A stretch of DNA of 64,000 bases from Antilocapra americana (lineage: Eukaryota > Chordata > Mammalia > Artiodactyla > Antilocapridae). Shown here in pieces: positions 1 through 12,413 of the stretch. Every line of letters begins with the position of its first letter. Position 1 is the first letter of the stretch. The notes below the pieces were generated by a model. The model ran no database searches and had not been told where the DNA came from. It saw only the letters and a list, made by a program, of their open reading frames with translations. The DNA is taken from assembly GCA_007570785.1 (NCBI GenBank), contig ML660774.1, positions 11,872,476 to 11,936,475 of the forward strand, given 5' to 3'. The position numbers were made by a program, and so were the translations under genes.

Positions 1-1634
1 CCCAGAGACCACAGCTCAAACCCACAGTTGAAGGTATGTTCTGTGGGTCTTTTAAACCCCTTTTTCCTGAAATCCCTTTTGCCTTGTGAAATTTAAACAT
101 GTTATTACATATTGCTATGATTTATTCTTTATAAATTTACATTCTGCTTTAGTTATAAACTTCAAACATTTTTTAAAAAGTGAACCCATTTGGAATTTTT
201 GTTGTTGTTGTTGTTAAGTAGGGTCCCTAAGTCATATAGTCAATACTCAAGTGGTCAGTTCAGACAGTTCATCAAAACTGCTCTCTAGACATCAAGTTCT
301 CCTCAGGACTTCATGCTGTGCTGTTGCCATGCACCTTGGGTGTCACGAGCAGCACAATTACCACCTTAGCCTTCTTTTCTCTTGTTTTTTTTTCTAACAC
401 AGAAACCATTTTCTCCATTAGTGTTTTGAGAAACTCAAAGTCCACTCCCAAGTAGCATAAAGTATCATTCTTTTCTTGTTTTTTAACCATCCTGGATCTC
501 ACCAATCCCACAGACAGCCCTGCACAGTGGCCTCAGCATCCACATTCTGGGGAAGGACTGGCTACATCATTTTTGGAGCCCCTGCAAAATGAAAATGCAG
601 GGCTCTTTGTTCAACAAAGCAGAAAAAAGTGCTAAGGTATTAAAATATAAAGCTTTTTCTTCCTTCCATAGTCTCTCAGAATGTTATGATGTTTTTAACT
701 GGCTATTTAGTATCATTTTAAGTAAATACAGATTTATAATTTTAAGTTATTAGCATGATTCTTACCATTCACCTTTATATTATGCAATGACTGTTTAAGG
801 TGCAAATATCAGAGCATTTACCTTCTATGTGAAATTACTGAAATAACATAATTCATACTTAATGGCACAGCTTCTGAGAATGCTTCTGAGGCATCGCAAG
901 TCAGACTCAGGAAGTCTGGGAGAAGGAAGAGAAGTTTCATCCAGCATGAAGCAAGCCAAGGGCATGCTCCTTCCAGTAAGGGGATGCTTTCAAGGTGAGT
1001 GTGCACCTCACAAGTGTCCTGGGCCCCCATCTCATGACTCAGGGTGCACACGCACCCGCTCATGCTGGCTGCTGGAATGATGCACCAGGCTTCAGCTGGG
1101 AGAAGTTCAGACAGATATTTCTTCTTCCTATGTGGTACCCTAACCCATAGTGGATAAGCAACCCTCAGGGTATTGAGATGTCAGAATTAAAAAGCTCCAA
1201 GTCCTCAGGTTAGGGGCAGGTTCATCAAATCAAGCCATGCCCTTTGGCTGGCTGCCTGCTGAGGCACCATGGCACTGCCAGTCCAGGGCATGATGGTCTC
1301 TACCATACTCTGCCCCAAGGCTCTGACTGGTGTGGGTGCCCTTCCCCATTCCTACCTATACCTACACACAGATCCCTGCCAAGGCACTGGATTCCGGAGG
1401 CAGTTGCTACTCAGGGTGGGAAGGGTGAAGCTGGGCAAAAGAGAGGGTGGCCAAGATCCCATCCTGTGGAGTGGGAAGGAGGACTGGGTGTGAGCAGAGG
1501 CTCCAAGCCCCTGCATAAGGTCTACTGTCTCACTGACTTTATTTACAAAACAAAAATTCAAAGGTAACATTATTAATTTCAAGATAGTGACTCCAGGGCT
1601 AAGCATTTTATATAAATTTACTTTCTATGAATTA
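1..1634. other. Unassigned sequence, no supported gene
   Basis: Moderately GC-rich in part (about 860-1500) but without a recognisable exon, splice pattern or known repeat. Short open frames occur on both strands, for example 311-511 on the minus strand and 1244-1567 on the plus strand. None has similarity I recognise. By mammalian synteny this side lies downstream of MICU3, toward ZDHHC2, but no ZDHHC2 exon is seen. Confidence 0.4.
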
Positions 1635-1745
1635 TCTCATCTCATCCTTATAACATGGGGCAGATATAATTTTTAGCTCTAATTTAAGAGATAAGGAACC
1701 TGATATAGGGAAGGCAACTTGTCTAAGACCAGGAAATGAAAGAAT
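1635..1745 (-). repeat. MIR SINE fragment
   Basis: The stretch resembles the MIR core in reverse: a decayed 'gagataaggaacctga' followed by 'ggcaacttgtctaag', matching the MIR consensus around 'gatgaggaaactgaggc' and 'gtaacttgcccaagg'. Old, diverged copy. Confidence 0.6.
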
Positions 1746-2519
1746 GGTCTACTGTGATCAGAGTTTATTACAATAATGTATGTTCATTTAATACTAAAAA
1801 GCCTATAAAGTAGATATATTGCATATGGAGATCAAATTGGAAACATGTTTATCTCAGTTGAAGCTGAAAGGCATTTGAGATGATTCAACACTCATTTTTT
1901 TTCAAACTCATCCAAATTAAGGAAATAAAGGATAGTTTAATAAGATAAACTATTTGTCTCAGATTAACAGGAAAATATTGTGCTTAATTTGAAACATTAG
2001 ATATAACCCTATTGAAGCAGGAAATCAGAAGATTCCTGTTATTGCTATTAGTATTTTACATTCTTCTGAAAGCTATACTCAATGCAATAATAAAGGAAAT
2101 AGAAATATGAGCAGTAAGATAGGAATGGCAGACAGTTACTATCATTTGCATATAAAATGATTGACCAACAGAAAACTCAAGAAAATCAATAGAAAAAAAA
2201 TGTCAGAACTTCTAGGAGTTAAGTGGCTGAATAAATCAAATTGCTTTTCCATATACATCAGATAGAAAATCTAGTGGGAAAAATTCCAACTCTTAAAAGC
2301 AACAGCAAGTGTGCAGTAATCTAGGAACAGTAAGTGTGCAGCATCTAGAAGAGAACTTATAAGTATGACTGAGATAGCAAAAGCCATAAATCTTGAGAAT
2401 AAATAATGGAAATAATTGTTCCTGAATGGGACAAAAGTATTATAAAGGCATTATAATGTTCCCAAATCTCAGGAAGTCCTGAGGATCAAGAGAGCTGAGG
2501 GTGTAGTTCCAGTTCAAAG

Positions 2520-2800
2520 GCTGGCAGGCTCAAGAGCCAGTGTTTCAGTCCCAAGGGAGGCAGGCAGGAGGACTTCTTACTTGGGGGAGAGTCAGCCGTT
2601 TTGTTTTATTCAGACCCTTGACTGATTGGATGATGCCCACTCACACTAGAGAAGCAATATGCTTTACTCAGTCTACTGATTCAAATATTCATCTCATGCA
2701 AAAAAACACCCTCCCAGAAACACCCAGAATACTGTTTGGCCAAGTATCTGGATACTCCGTGACCCAGTCAAGATGACACCAAAAAAATTAACATTACACC
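2520..2800 (+). repeat. Ancient mammalian interspersed repeat, LTR/MaLR-like (family not certain)
   Basis: Segments around 2620-2780 (gattggatgatgcccac, ctttactcagtctactg, ccagtcaagatgacac) match a common old mammalian repeat I remember, but I cannot name the family with certainty. The open frame 2540-2776 lies inside it and is not a gene. Confidence 0.45.
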
Positions 2801-3221
2801 TTTATAAGTGAGTCTTCTGTTGGTCAGTCATGTTAAATGTTGTATATGATAGTAATGCCTTTGCCATTGATAGTAACTGTCTTTGCCACTCCTGTATTAT
2901 TGTTCATATTTCTATTTCCTTTATTACTGCATTGACTTTCAGAAGAATGTAAAATACTAATAGTGATAGCGGGAATCTCTTGATTGCCACAGTAACTTTT
3001 CCTTTTTGTGCATCAGTGTGGATAGTCTGTATTTCTCTGCCTTCATGTTTACTCATCCTTTCTGTCTCAAATCTACTAGGTCCATGTGATGAATTTTTAT
3101 TGTAAATGTTATCTATTTCAATCCTGGAGTTTCCATTTGGTTATTTTTCATAGTTTTAACTTTACTGTATGTAATTTCCACTTCTCTCATTATGCTCGTC
3201 CTTTCCTTTAAACCTTTTAAT

Positions 3222-3312
3222 ATATTGGGCTTGCCAAAAAGTTCATTTGGGTTTTTCCATAACATCTTAGAGAAAACCCAAGACTTACAAGAGATTTTAA
3301 AGTTCGTATGTA
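3222..3312. mobile_element. Mariner-type MITE fragment
   Basis: Begins tattgggcttgccaaaaagt and continues ttcatttgggtttttcc, the terminal repeat of mammalian mariner elements of the BTMAR/Hsmar type. The second arm (agagaaaacccaag) is decayed. Non-autonomous, with no transposase. Confidence 0.6.
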
Positions 3313-3461
3313 TCTACTAACTCAAACATTTGTTTCCATTGACTGTTTTTAGGGTCACATTTTCTTGCTTAGTATATATGATACTTGTTTACAGTGGATA
3401 TTATAGATATTTTTTTCTTTTACTTTGTTTGTTTTTGTGTGTGAGTATATAAACTTTTAAA

Positions 3462-4034
3462 AAAAGATTTAATTTATTCCTGGCTGTGCTGGGTCTTTGT
3501 TGCCACACACAGGCTTTCTCTAGTTGTGGTGAGCAGAGGCTACTCTTCAATGGGGTGATGGGCTTCTCAATGCAGTGGTTTCTCTTATCGCAGCATGGGC
3601 TCTAGGGGTGTGGTCGTCAGCAGACGCACTTGGGTTCAGTAGTTGTGGCTCACAGGCTCTAGAGTGCTGGCTCAGTAGTGTGGCACATGTGCTTAGTTGT
3701 TCTGCAGCATGTGGGATCTTCCCAGACCAGGAATCAAATCTATGTTCCCTGCATTGGCAAGTGGATTCTTTTTTTTTTTTAATATATTTATTTTCTTTAC
3801 ATTATCGTGTTGGTTTTGCCATACATTGACATGAATCCATCATGGGTATACATGTGGTCCCCTTCAAACCACCCCCCCCCACCTCCCTCCCGATTCCATC
3901 CCTCTGGGTCATCCCGGTTCACCAGCTCTGAGCACCCTGTATCATGCGTCAAACCTGGGCTGGCGATTCATTTCACATATGATAATTTACATGTTTCAAT
4001 GCCATTCTTAATCACTAGACCATCGGGGAAGTCC
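3462..4034 (-). mobile_element. CHR-type tRNA-derived SINE, split by a later L1 insertion
   Basis: Antisense CHR-like SINE of cetartiodactyls: 'ctggctgtgctgggtctttg' at the start, 'catgtgggatcttcccagac' and 'gcattggcaagtggattctt' near the tRNA-related head, resuming after the insertion as 'attcttaatcactagaccat' and 'ggggaagtcc'. The L1 3' end at 3771-4003 interrupts it. Confidence 0.75.
3771..4003 (-). mobile_element. Bovine L1 3' end (5'-truncated), inserted in a SINE
   Basis: Reverse-orientation copy of the ruminant L1 3' region: the poly-T run at 3771 is the poly-A tail, followed by 'ttggttttgccatacattga' and 'atgaatccatcatgggtata'. The flanking repeat attctt (3765-3770 and 4004-4009) is the target-site duplication. 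It contains a C9-C10 run near 3870. Confidence 0.85.
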
Positions 4035-4431
4035 TGTTGTGGATATTATAGAAAATATGGATTTCTTCTATTTTCCTTTAAAGAGTACTGGATTTTGTTT
4101 CAGTGGGTAGTTACTATACTGGCAGATCAGCTTGTTCCTATTGAGGATTAATTTTAGGTTTTATTTCGGTCTAGAGTAGTCTTACTCCTAAGGCATGTCC
4201 TTAATTTAATTCTTGGGTTGTTTTTCAAGGACTTTACACACTGGATGATTTGAATTCCAGTGTCTCTCAGCCCTGTGTGACCTCCAGGAGCTGTTTACTC
4301 ATCTCATTTTTTTCCATCTTCTGTTTTCTGTTTGGGCCTCATTTCTCTCTGTTGCAATTTGGGGAAGTGCTTCCAGGCAGCAAGCCAGAGTGAATGTAGA
4401 GGTTGCCGCATGAATGTCCTTCCTCTCAAGG

Positions 4432-4552
4432 TGGGAGGGGGGTTCTGGAAGGGGAACACATGTATACCCATGGCAGATTCATGTCAATGTATGGCAAAAC
4501 AAACAAAATAATGTAAAGAAAATTAAAATAAATAAATTAAATTAAAAAAAGG
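4432..4552 (+). mobile_element. Bovine L1 3' end fragment
   Basis: Reads ggtgggaggggggttctgga, acacatgtatacccatggca and tcaatgtatggcaaaacaaa, then an A-rich tail (ttaaattaaaaaaagg). Severely 5'-truncated. Confidence 0.85.
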
Positions 4553-6316
4553 ATCAAAGCCTTGAAGTATTTGTCGCACAATGCTGTAGTTCATGAGAGA
4601 ACACTAAGTCTAATACCAGTTGGTCACAATTGGACCCACAACTCTTGATTGAGTGTTTGATTTAATGCCTGGAGTTTCCCTATCATTCTAGTTTCAGGCA
4701 GCTGTGAACTTTGTTGCTCTGGCCTGAGATCCTCACCTGTTTCTGATTATTTCCAGTGAGTGCAATTTAGGCTACCAGCTACCTTAATCTACCTAGTTAA
4801 TTGGGGCTTGGCTTGTGGATTATTTAAAATTTTACTTTTACTTTTTTGGGGGAGGGGAGTCTAGCTATTGTGGAGAAATTAACTTTTGAGTCTCTTAAAC
4901 TTCAAATATTAGGGAAAAAACATACACATTAACATTATAATCAGAAAAATAATAGAAAAGGACAACAGGTATCTGTTTGAATTAGTAATATACTTATTTA
5001 TGTGGTAATAAATCACTATGAGAAATTCAGTTATTAGTATAATCTACTCAGCATTTTGTGCTGCTTAATTTATTTCTCAAGTTCAGATAGTAGCTAAAGG
5101 ACACTTTCCATAGACTTGAATCTGTAAATTTTAGAAAAACATATTTAAGTTGACAAATGAAGACTGACATTTGGCCATGCTTTAATAGGCGGAACACCAA
5201 GCAAATCCTATTCCTTTATTTGTTCATTTTGCAATAAGTCTTGACATCACCTTCTCCACTTTCTTAAATTTGCTTATTTAGCAGGGCACAATGCAGTTCT
5301 GATGTGCAATCTGATTTCAAAAGAATCTCTGAGACAGCTAATCTTCTGTACACTCACTGTAATTAAATATTACAGCACAAATGGTACATAAGATACTCAC
5401 CTTCTTGTGAACCTCTTAGCACCAAAGAGCAATGATATAAAAAAAGTATAGATTTTCAAAGCGTGTTTTTTTGGTAGATTTCTCAGCTTGAACTTTTAAC
5501 TCTTTTAGCACCTAGAGCTTGCAAGGAATAAAGCATTATATATCATGGATTAGAAATATTTTTATTAGCTGTCTTGCCTTCTGTCCTAAACTCTCATTTT
5601 ACCACATTTTAAAACCTGCTAGAAGATGAATCTCCTTACTGTCAAGCTGCTTGCTCCATCCTTGAAAATATCCGATAGGAAATGCTGTAGTGAATTAGAT
5701 TAGTGGTCCAGTTCAGTTCTTTGTCTCTTCGGTAAACATCACCAAAATACATTTTGTAAGAGAGTATGGCTGCTATCTTTAACTGTCAAATCCAATAACT
5801 GATATCCACTGGCTTTCCTTTATCAATTAATGTCTTTCTCATCCCTACCATCCAACCTTAAACATGTGGTAGTTCCATAAGTTGACAATCACCATTATAC
5901 TTTAATTTTTCTTAAAACTATTATTATCTGATTCAATAAGAGGTAACTTAACTCTGGATTTGATAAATAAATCCATCTAGCACATGACTTTCATGATTTA
6001 GTTTCATTTTTTTCCAGACTGAGGTCCTAAGTTTTTAAAATGTGCTTTTCTTGAAAAAGTAAACAAAGACATGGTGAAAACATTCAAATAGCTTATTAAC
6101 AGCTCATTAAATATATGAGCTTATGGGTCCCTTCATTAAATATACCTATGGCTCCATCTTTAAAGGGCCTTCTGAAAAAAACAGTAGCTAGGTTGTAGAC
6201 TACCAAGTAGGAGAAATCTGACCAGACAAAGAGAAAAAGACCTAGTAATATTGATAGTTAAGGTCCTTTGCCTGAAATGGCCCCGCCAAAACAGCAGTGA
6301 ACAGAACCCATCAACC
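4553..6316. other. AT-rich intergenic sequence, nothing recognised
   Basis: No exon, RNA gene or clear repeat recognised in this stretch downstream of MICU3. Base composition is uniformly AT-rich. Confidence 0.4.
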
Positions 6317-6328
6317 AAAAACTCATTC

Positions 6329-6531
6329 TGGCATTGAAACAGGTTAATTATCATATGTGAAATCAATCGCCAGCCCAGGTTTGATGCTTGGGGCTGGTGC
6401 ACCGGGATGACCCAGAGAGAGGGAATCGAGAGGGAGGAGGGAGGGGGGTTCTGAAAGGGGAACATATATATATCCATGGCATATTCATGTCAATGTATGG
6501 CAAAACCAACACAATAAAGAAAATTAAAAAA
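6329..6531 (+). mobile_element. Bovine L1 3' end with target-site duplication
   Basis: Starts tggcattgaaacaggttaat, passes through gatgacccagagagagggaa and ends with catgtcaatgtatggcaaaa and a poly-A. It is flanked by actcattc, part of a 12-bp match (aaaaactcattc) at 6317-6328 and 6532-6543. Open frames on both strands here are repeat-derived. Confidence 0.9.
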
Positions 6532-6543
6532 AAAAACTCATTC

Positions 6544-7167
6544 CATGCACACAGAGCTTCCAATTTGTTTTAAAATACAAACATATAGCAAAAGATGACC
6601 AGAGATTTGAGAAAAATCTTTAATATGAGACACCCAAAATACAAACAGAATAATGGAATGAGGCAATGGAAAGAAGAAAACGTCAAAGAAACTGAAATCA
6701 AATAATCAGAGAGAGAATAAAAGCTATGAATATACAAAACAAGAACAACAAACAATAAAAAGTAAATTCAGAGGAAAAAAGATTTTTTTTTCCTATACAT
6801 ACATACTTATGATATAGATGAATTTACAAATTAGGTACAGAAACTAATAATAAAATAGAACAACTGTAACAATATACTATGATAACAGTTACATGAACGT
6901 GGCCTCTCTCTCTCTCAAAATATCTTCTTATACAAATTAAATGACTTTTCCATCTTAATTGGGCACTTACCATGCTTTGTAACTTTTGTAGTTTGAAGGT
7001 GTGACAATAAAACTGGCACAAATTTTTTTCCTTCTTCACAGTTTCAGACACAGAAGATTTGTTCTTAGAATGGTAGATCTTAGGAACCTCAGGAAATGAT
7101 TTGTATTCTTTTCCTTATTAAGTTGAAAACTTTCACCTCACTTGAAAGAAGCACTGTACAGCATCTT
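6544..7167. other. AT-rich spacer
   Basis: No gene or named repeat recognised; contains a short CT run near 6905. Confidence 0.35.
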
Positions 7168-7384
7168 GGGCTTCCCTGGTGGCTCAGATGGTAAAGAATC
7201 TGCCTGCAATGCAGGAGACCTGAGTTCAATCCCTGGGTCAGGAAGATCCTCTGGAGAAGGAAATGGCAACACACTCCAGTATTCTTGCCTGGAGAATCCT
7301 ATGGACAGAGGAGGCTGGCAGGCTACAGTCCATGGAGTCGCAAAGGGTTGGACGTGACTGAGCAACTAACACATTCACATTCAC
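7168..7384 (+). mobile_element. Bov-tA SINE
   Basis: Near full length: tRNA-like head gcttccctggtggctcagat (A box) and gagttcaatccctgggtcag (B box), then gcctggagaatcctatggac and the end gactgagcaactaacac with an A/C-rich tail. All overlapping open frames are SINE translations. Confidence 0.93.
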
Positions 7385-9599
7385 AGCTTCTCTTTAACAT
7401 ATCCAAATTGCCAGCATCACTAATCTTGTGCTTTGGGGCCATTATTAAGTGAAACAATGGTCACTTGAACTTAAGCACTGTGATACCATGACAACTGATC
7501 TGATAACCAAGGTGGCTCCTAAGTGACTAACAGGCAAGAGATGCTGAGCAAAAGGCTGATTCACAACTCAGGAAGGACACAGTGGGAAGTCATCCTGCTA
7601 CTAACAATGGCGTACAGTTTAAAACTTACGGATTTTTTATTTCTGGAATTTTTCACTTAATATTTTCGGACCCAAGTTGACCATGAGTAACTGAAACCAC
7701 AGAACATGAAGCCGTGGATAAGAGGACTACTGCAGTTTATTTTGGGAACTGGTCAATTTCTAGGAGTTGCCTTGGTAAGATGATGCCTACAAGATACCAA
7801 CACTAGTCAAGTGGGCTGCTGTAGTGTTGGTATTTTAAGCCATTTAAATGGTCCACCTACAGAGCAAAGTTGATATTCCATTCACATGTAAACTTTCTGA
7901 AAGTTTTCCAGTACTGATGATAATTCTATAATGTATGACTTCTATTATGCACTTTGAAAGGCTTTATGGCTCTGTGATTTATTTACTTACAGAAGTGTTG
8001 ATGAGATTAATTCCTTGCCTGTACTGATATAGCAGACAACATAACATCAATGGAGGTTTGGTAACGAGCAAAAGATTTTCAAAGTTTATATGTGACATTT
8101 TTCAGAAAGATGTTATTTAGTCCACAAATATACACAGAAGCAAAGTACTACATTTGATTTGAGAGCAAGTATATTTATTTTATGATAATATAAGAATGTA
8201 AGACAGGTCACTTTACAGTTATTTTTTATAATACAAACAACAGACTACAACTTAAACGAAATTCTTAGTATGAAATGAATTTTAGAAGACCATAAACCTT
8301 TTATCATATAGTCTCCTGTAAACAGTATGATACTAAAATTTTATGGATAGCTTCATCTTTCCAAAGAATAATTTGTAGAAGATACTGAGAGCTACATACA
8401 TGTACTTAGTACAGTACTATGTTCAAAGCATTTAAAATTTTTTAAATTGATGTAAACAACAGTCCAGTGAGATATTTTTACCTCCCATTTTATAGATGAT
8501 AAAGTTCAAGAGTGATAACGTGGAGAATCACCATAATTTGCTACTCTTTCCCATTTTAATTGATCAGAATACCTTATTTATTTGCAGTTTAATATTATGC
8601 TGCAGTTTTAGATGAATATCATTCTGGTAAGCAATAAAGAGTAAAGTTTGCATAGGTAGAATTCCTTGGGAGAATGGCAAAATTATTAATAATCATTAAT
8701 AATCTTAATGAGCTAATTCAGTTTTAATGTTTATTGATAGGACTGTTCTAAATATCAATTTTTCCATGTATGCAAGATAACATAGGTTATAATCAAAGAT
8801 AAAAATAACTTGCATTATTTCCATTATAATTTTCCATTAGCTCCATAAATTCTTTGCATATTTTCCATTATTTTAGTAAGGAATATTGAGGACATTCAAT
8901 ATAAGGTAAAATAAAGCTGGGCATGTTAAATGAGAAGGTATTTTCATTTAGTCAATCACAACCTTCAAAGCAGGTGAAATTAAATTATACTATATGAAAT
9001 CCTAAAACTTATGAGTCATATATTTCTATATCAGTATAATAAATAAGTCAGATAAAGAATGTAAAAAGTCTACCAAATGCACTGTCAATGCTAACAGCAT
9101 TTTCTTAGAAATAACAATACTTTTATAAATAGGCTGATGCGGAAATTTCACATTTAATAACTGACAAAACTAAAGTCAGTATTTCCTATTTTCCTGTGCA
9201 AAGCAAGGTAATAGTTGGAGTGTGTGCAATTTATATTTAATACATTCTAGAAAAGAAGATAAATTAACCTATCTTCCACATACAGTATATAAATTAAATC
9301 CATTGTTCTATTTTTGGTATCCTTTTATAAACTACACTTTTTAAATTGAACAGATTTCCAGTAAATAGTATTGAGTTATTTTCTCCATGTGAAAATTGAA
9401 TTTTGTTGTTTTTCAAAAGAAAGTTTTTCTTTTCTTTTTAAAGACATTTTAAAATAATGGATTACATTTGAATTATTCATCATTACTGGCTGTTGGGCTC
9501 ACTTTCCCATGTGGTCCTTTCACAAGAAACAAAACAGTAACTTCTACCTAACATATACATCCGTCTTCCAAACCATTTCACACTAGTCTTTACAATATC
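7385..9599. other. AT-rich sequence downstream of MICU3, one MIR fragment
   Basis: No exon recognised. A diverged MIR in reverse orientation is visible at about 8385-8520 (ttaccctccc-like then 'ttttatagatgataaagttc'). AATAAA occurs on the minus strand at 8174-8179. Part of this could be a long MICU3 3' UTR, which cannot be decided from sequence alone. Confidence 0.4.
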
Positions 9600-9843
9600 C
9601 ATTTCGACACTACAGACATACGATAACGATATGCAGTAAGTCACAGCGCGTGGACACTAATTTTATCGGGGTTATTAACAGGCGCCACCTGCGGTCAGGA
9701 GCTGCACCGTGCTTAAAGCGACAGCGGCGGCAACAGTGGCTGCTGCGACGAGGGCTGCCACTGGTCCCGCCATCGCTGTGTGACTGCTTTTGAGGAAAAA
9801 GGGCTACACTTTTAATTTCTTTACTGCACACATAAAAGAACAC
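9600..9843 (-). other. CpG-containing GC-rich islet with a 32-codon open frame; possible retrocopy 5' end
   Basis: In otherwise AT-rich DNA, about 9640-9780 is GC-rich with many CpG dinucleotides. On the minus strand an ATG at 9773-9771 in good Kozak context (cagcgATGG) opens 32 codons rich in Ala/Val (start MAGPVAALVAAATVAAAVAL) ending at TAA 9677-9675. A second minus frame is open from 9843 to 9610. I recognise neither protein. It could be a GC-rich retrocopy start, a small promoter-like segment or chance. No poly-A or duplication was found to prove retroposition. Confidence 0.3.
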
Positions 9844-11499
9844 CAGATATTCTGTTGACCTTGGTGAATGATCAAAAGCTTAAAAAAACTTTATATGATT
9901 CAAACAATGCTAATTAAGTACTTTTAAAAGTTAAAAGTGCAATGTAAACCATCATATTGTACAGTAGCTTAATTTCTACTTGTGTTTCAAATTATTTCAG
10001 TGTAATTAAAAACCTGGTAAGTAATGGAGATCTATTAATGATTCTAAGGGCCCTAAGATAAATCTCAAGGAATACTTACTTTCTGAAAATAAGTTCACAG
10101 TCCAAAACCAAAGGGAATATGTTGCTGTTCATTTTTAAGTTATCTAGATTCCAGGAGTCATACATTATTCAAAAATGAGACAAATTTCTAATAAATTAAG
10201 AAAACATTTAAAATACATTCTTATAGTCACTGGAAGAATCTATACACTTCTGACGGGAATGAAAAAGTGCAGAGTTCAGTAAATCAAGGCAAAAGCTCAA
10301 AATGATAACACGCAACATCTGTAATTAGTAAGAAGATGCATCTTATCTGTCTTATGTTCAAGAAAAAATTATAATTAGTGTTTCACCTTTTCCTTCATTT
10401 CTATGAGTTCTGATTTCAGGCCTGCTTCTGCCCTCTGAAATGTCTGCTTCTTGCATTTTCAAGTAGATAATAATCCTTTAAACTCTGCTTTAGCAGTACC
10501 TAATTTAAAAAATAAGTAATAACATAAAAGTAACATTTATTTAGAATGAAATTCAGACATGAGAGCATTAATCAGTTATTATAATAATGACAAGAAACAT
10601 AAGGAGCATAATAAAAACACCCAACAGATAACATAAGAATCAGACTTTAACTTAAAAGTTGAATGTTTTACTAACTTACTTAATCTTCAGTCTTACAAAG
10701 TTCTAGAATCTATGTAGTCATTTTAATCTATGGTTCTATGTTCTACTACATAGAATCAATGATGTTAATGTGACACTATTTTAAGTTGGTTAGATACACT
10801 ATCTATAGGCACATATAAATAGTACAATCCTACTATTTTTTAAAAAATGTTTAGTTTAACTTTTTATAATAAGGGCAATATACAGTTCCCAGAGGTTAGG
10901 AAGACCTGATTTCTGTTAGCTCAATCATGACAGTTACCACCTTAGCTAAGTAAATAAGCCTACTCATCTCTAAACATTTTAGACCAGCAATCCCCTAATT
11001 GAGTTCCATACAACATTAGGCTTCAAAGCTCTGAAAAGTATCAAATACTGCTGTTTTCTTTTAGGGAGACAAATCATTAGTGGCATGTTACGATCTTAGT
11101 CCTATTTAAGTAACCTATTTAATCATGTTTATTATGCTTTTTTATGTTTCTCATAGTTATTTTTAAATAGCTTTTGGTCTTTTAAGTAACATACAGTGAT
11201 ATCCTACGCATATGGACCTCACTGGTAATGATGCTATAGACAAATATAAATGCTTTAAGCTTGAGAAAAATAGGAAAAAACAGATATTTGCAAGCATGTA
11301 AATGAGCAAAACTTTCTTTTCTGAGAACTAATCAGCACTCAAAACTGACCAAAATTTTATAGTTGACTTTTTAAAGAAAAAAGAAAAACAAAGAAAAAAG
11401 GAAAAACAAATCTCTCATTCTGGAGATCATTAACAAGTCCAAGGTATTTCTTTGGGTTGACACAAACTGAACACATCTCCTGTATCTGATATGGGAGAA
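9844..11499. other. AT-rich sequence, possibly part of MICU3 3' UTR
   Basis: No coding exon or clear repeat recognised. Minus-strand AATAAA motifs lie at 10536-10541 and 11128-11133. Transcript data would be needed to tell UTR from intergenic DNA. Confidence 0.35.
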
Positions 11500-11718
11500 C
11501 GGCATTGAAACATGTAAATTATCGTATGTGAAATGAACAGCCAGCCCAGGATTGATGCATGATACAGGGTGCTCAGGGCTGGTGCACCAGGATGACCCAG
11601 AGGGATGGAATCAGGAGGGAGGTGGGAGGGGCGTTCTGGATACCCATGGCAGATTCATGTCAATGTATGGCAAAACCAACACAATATTGTAAACAAAATA
11701 AATAAATATATTTAAAAA
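11500..11718 (+). mobile_element. Bovine L1 3' end
   Basis: cggcattgaaacatgtaaat, gatgacccagagggatggaa, then tacccatggcagattcatgt, catgtcaatgtatggcaaaa and an A-rich tail. Lacks about 20 bp found in other copies (ggggaacacatgta). Similar ctgtatct strings flank it (11479 and 11725), a possible target duplication. Confidence 0.87.
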
Positions 11719-11799
11719 AACCTGCTGTATCTTCCTCAACTATTTGATTCTCTTGTTATAGTGCAGTAAATAATTGCCAAGACAGTTTTGTCATCACAT

Positions 11800-11970
11800 A
11801 GAATGAAGTTCAAATCCTGTTTTGCAGCTGATTAGGAAGTTATCTTGGGTAATTAACTCACCAAGTCTCTATTTTCTCTGCTGTTAAATGGGATTTCTAG
11901 CTGTAAGGATTAAATGAGATACTACATGTAGAAGAACACCTAGTATAGTGCCAGGCACAAAAAATTCATT
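11800..11970 (+). repeat. MIR SINE
   Basis: Forward MIR: aaatcctgttttgcagctg, caccaagtctctattttctc, gttaaatgggatttctagct, aggattaaatgagatactac and cacctagtatagtgccaggc match the consensus in order. Confidence 0.75.
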
Positions 11971-12367
11971 ATTATTGTAGCAGATATTTGGACTCATGAT
12001 TCTAAAAACCAGTAAAAGATATCCTTTAGAGGCTGATGATCCTTGATTATATAAATGTAGTCTGGATTCATTCTACTGTACCTGTTCAGATATAAAACTG
12101 CAAGTTAAACAGAAAATTTTTCAATCAAGACACTCCATGAGAATTTCAGCTGGGTGTATTCCAGTTCATTTTTAGATCACAACTTAATAGTGGCAAACTA
12201 ATGCTTTGTTGTAACAACTATTCTTGAATTATAGTCCAAAATGAAATCCTTAAAAGACTGACTCTGAAATTGAGTTAGTGACCTAAGATTTAAAAAGAAA
12301 CTATAATTCTATTTCTTTTAGCTATTACCTAAATGTTATAATAGAAAAATAAATGACAACCCTTTCT

Positions 12368-12373
12368 TTTATT
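12368..12373 (-). promoter_or_regulatory. Candidate proximal polyadenylation signal of MICU3
   Basis: AATAAA on the minus strand 41 nt after the stop codon. The motif is exact, but this region is very AT-rich and chance AATAAA is common. Other copies lie at 11128-11133, 10536-10541 and 8174-8179. I cannot tell which is used. Confidence 0.25.
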
Positions 12374-12413
12374 GTTACTGAGCAAACTTTGACAAATAGA
12401 GGTACTAACATAC

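Noticed and set aside
7168..7384. tRNA gene suggested by A- and B-box-like sequence in the SINE head
   Set aside because: The tRNA-like half belongs to Bov-tA and cannot fold as a complete tRNA. The same applies to the other Bov-tA and CHR copies.
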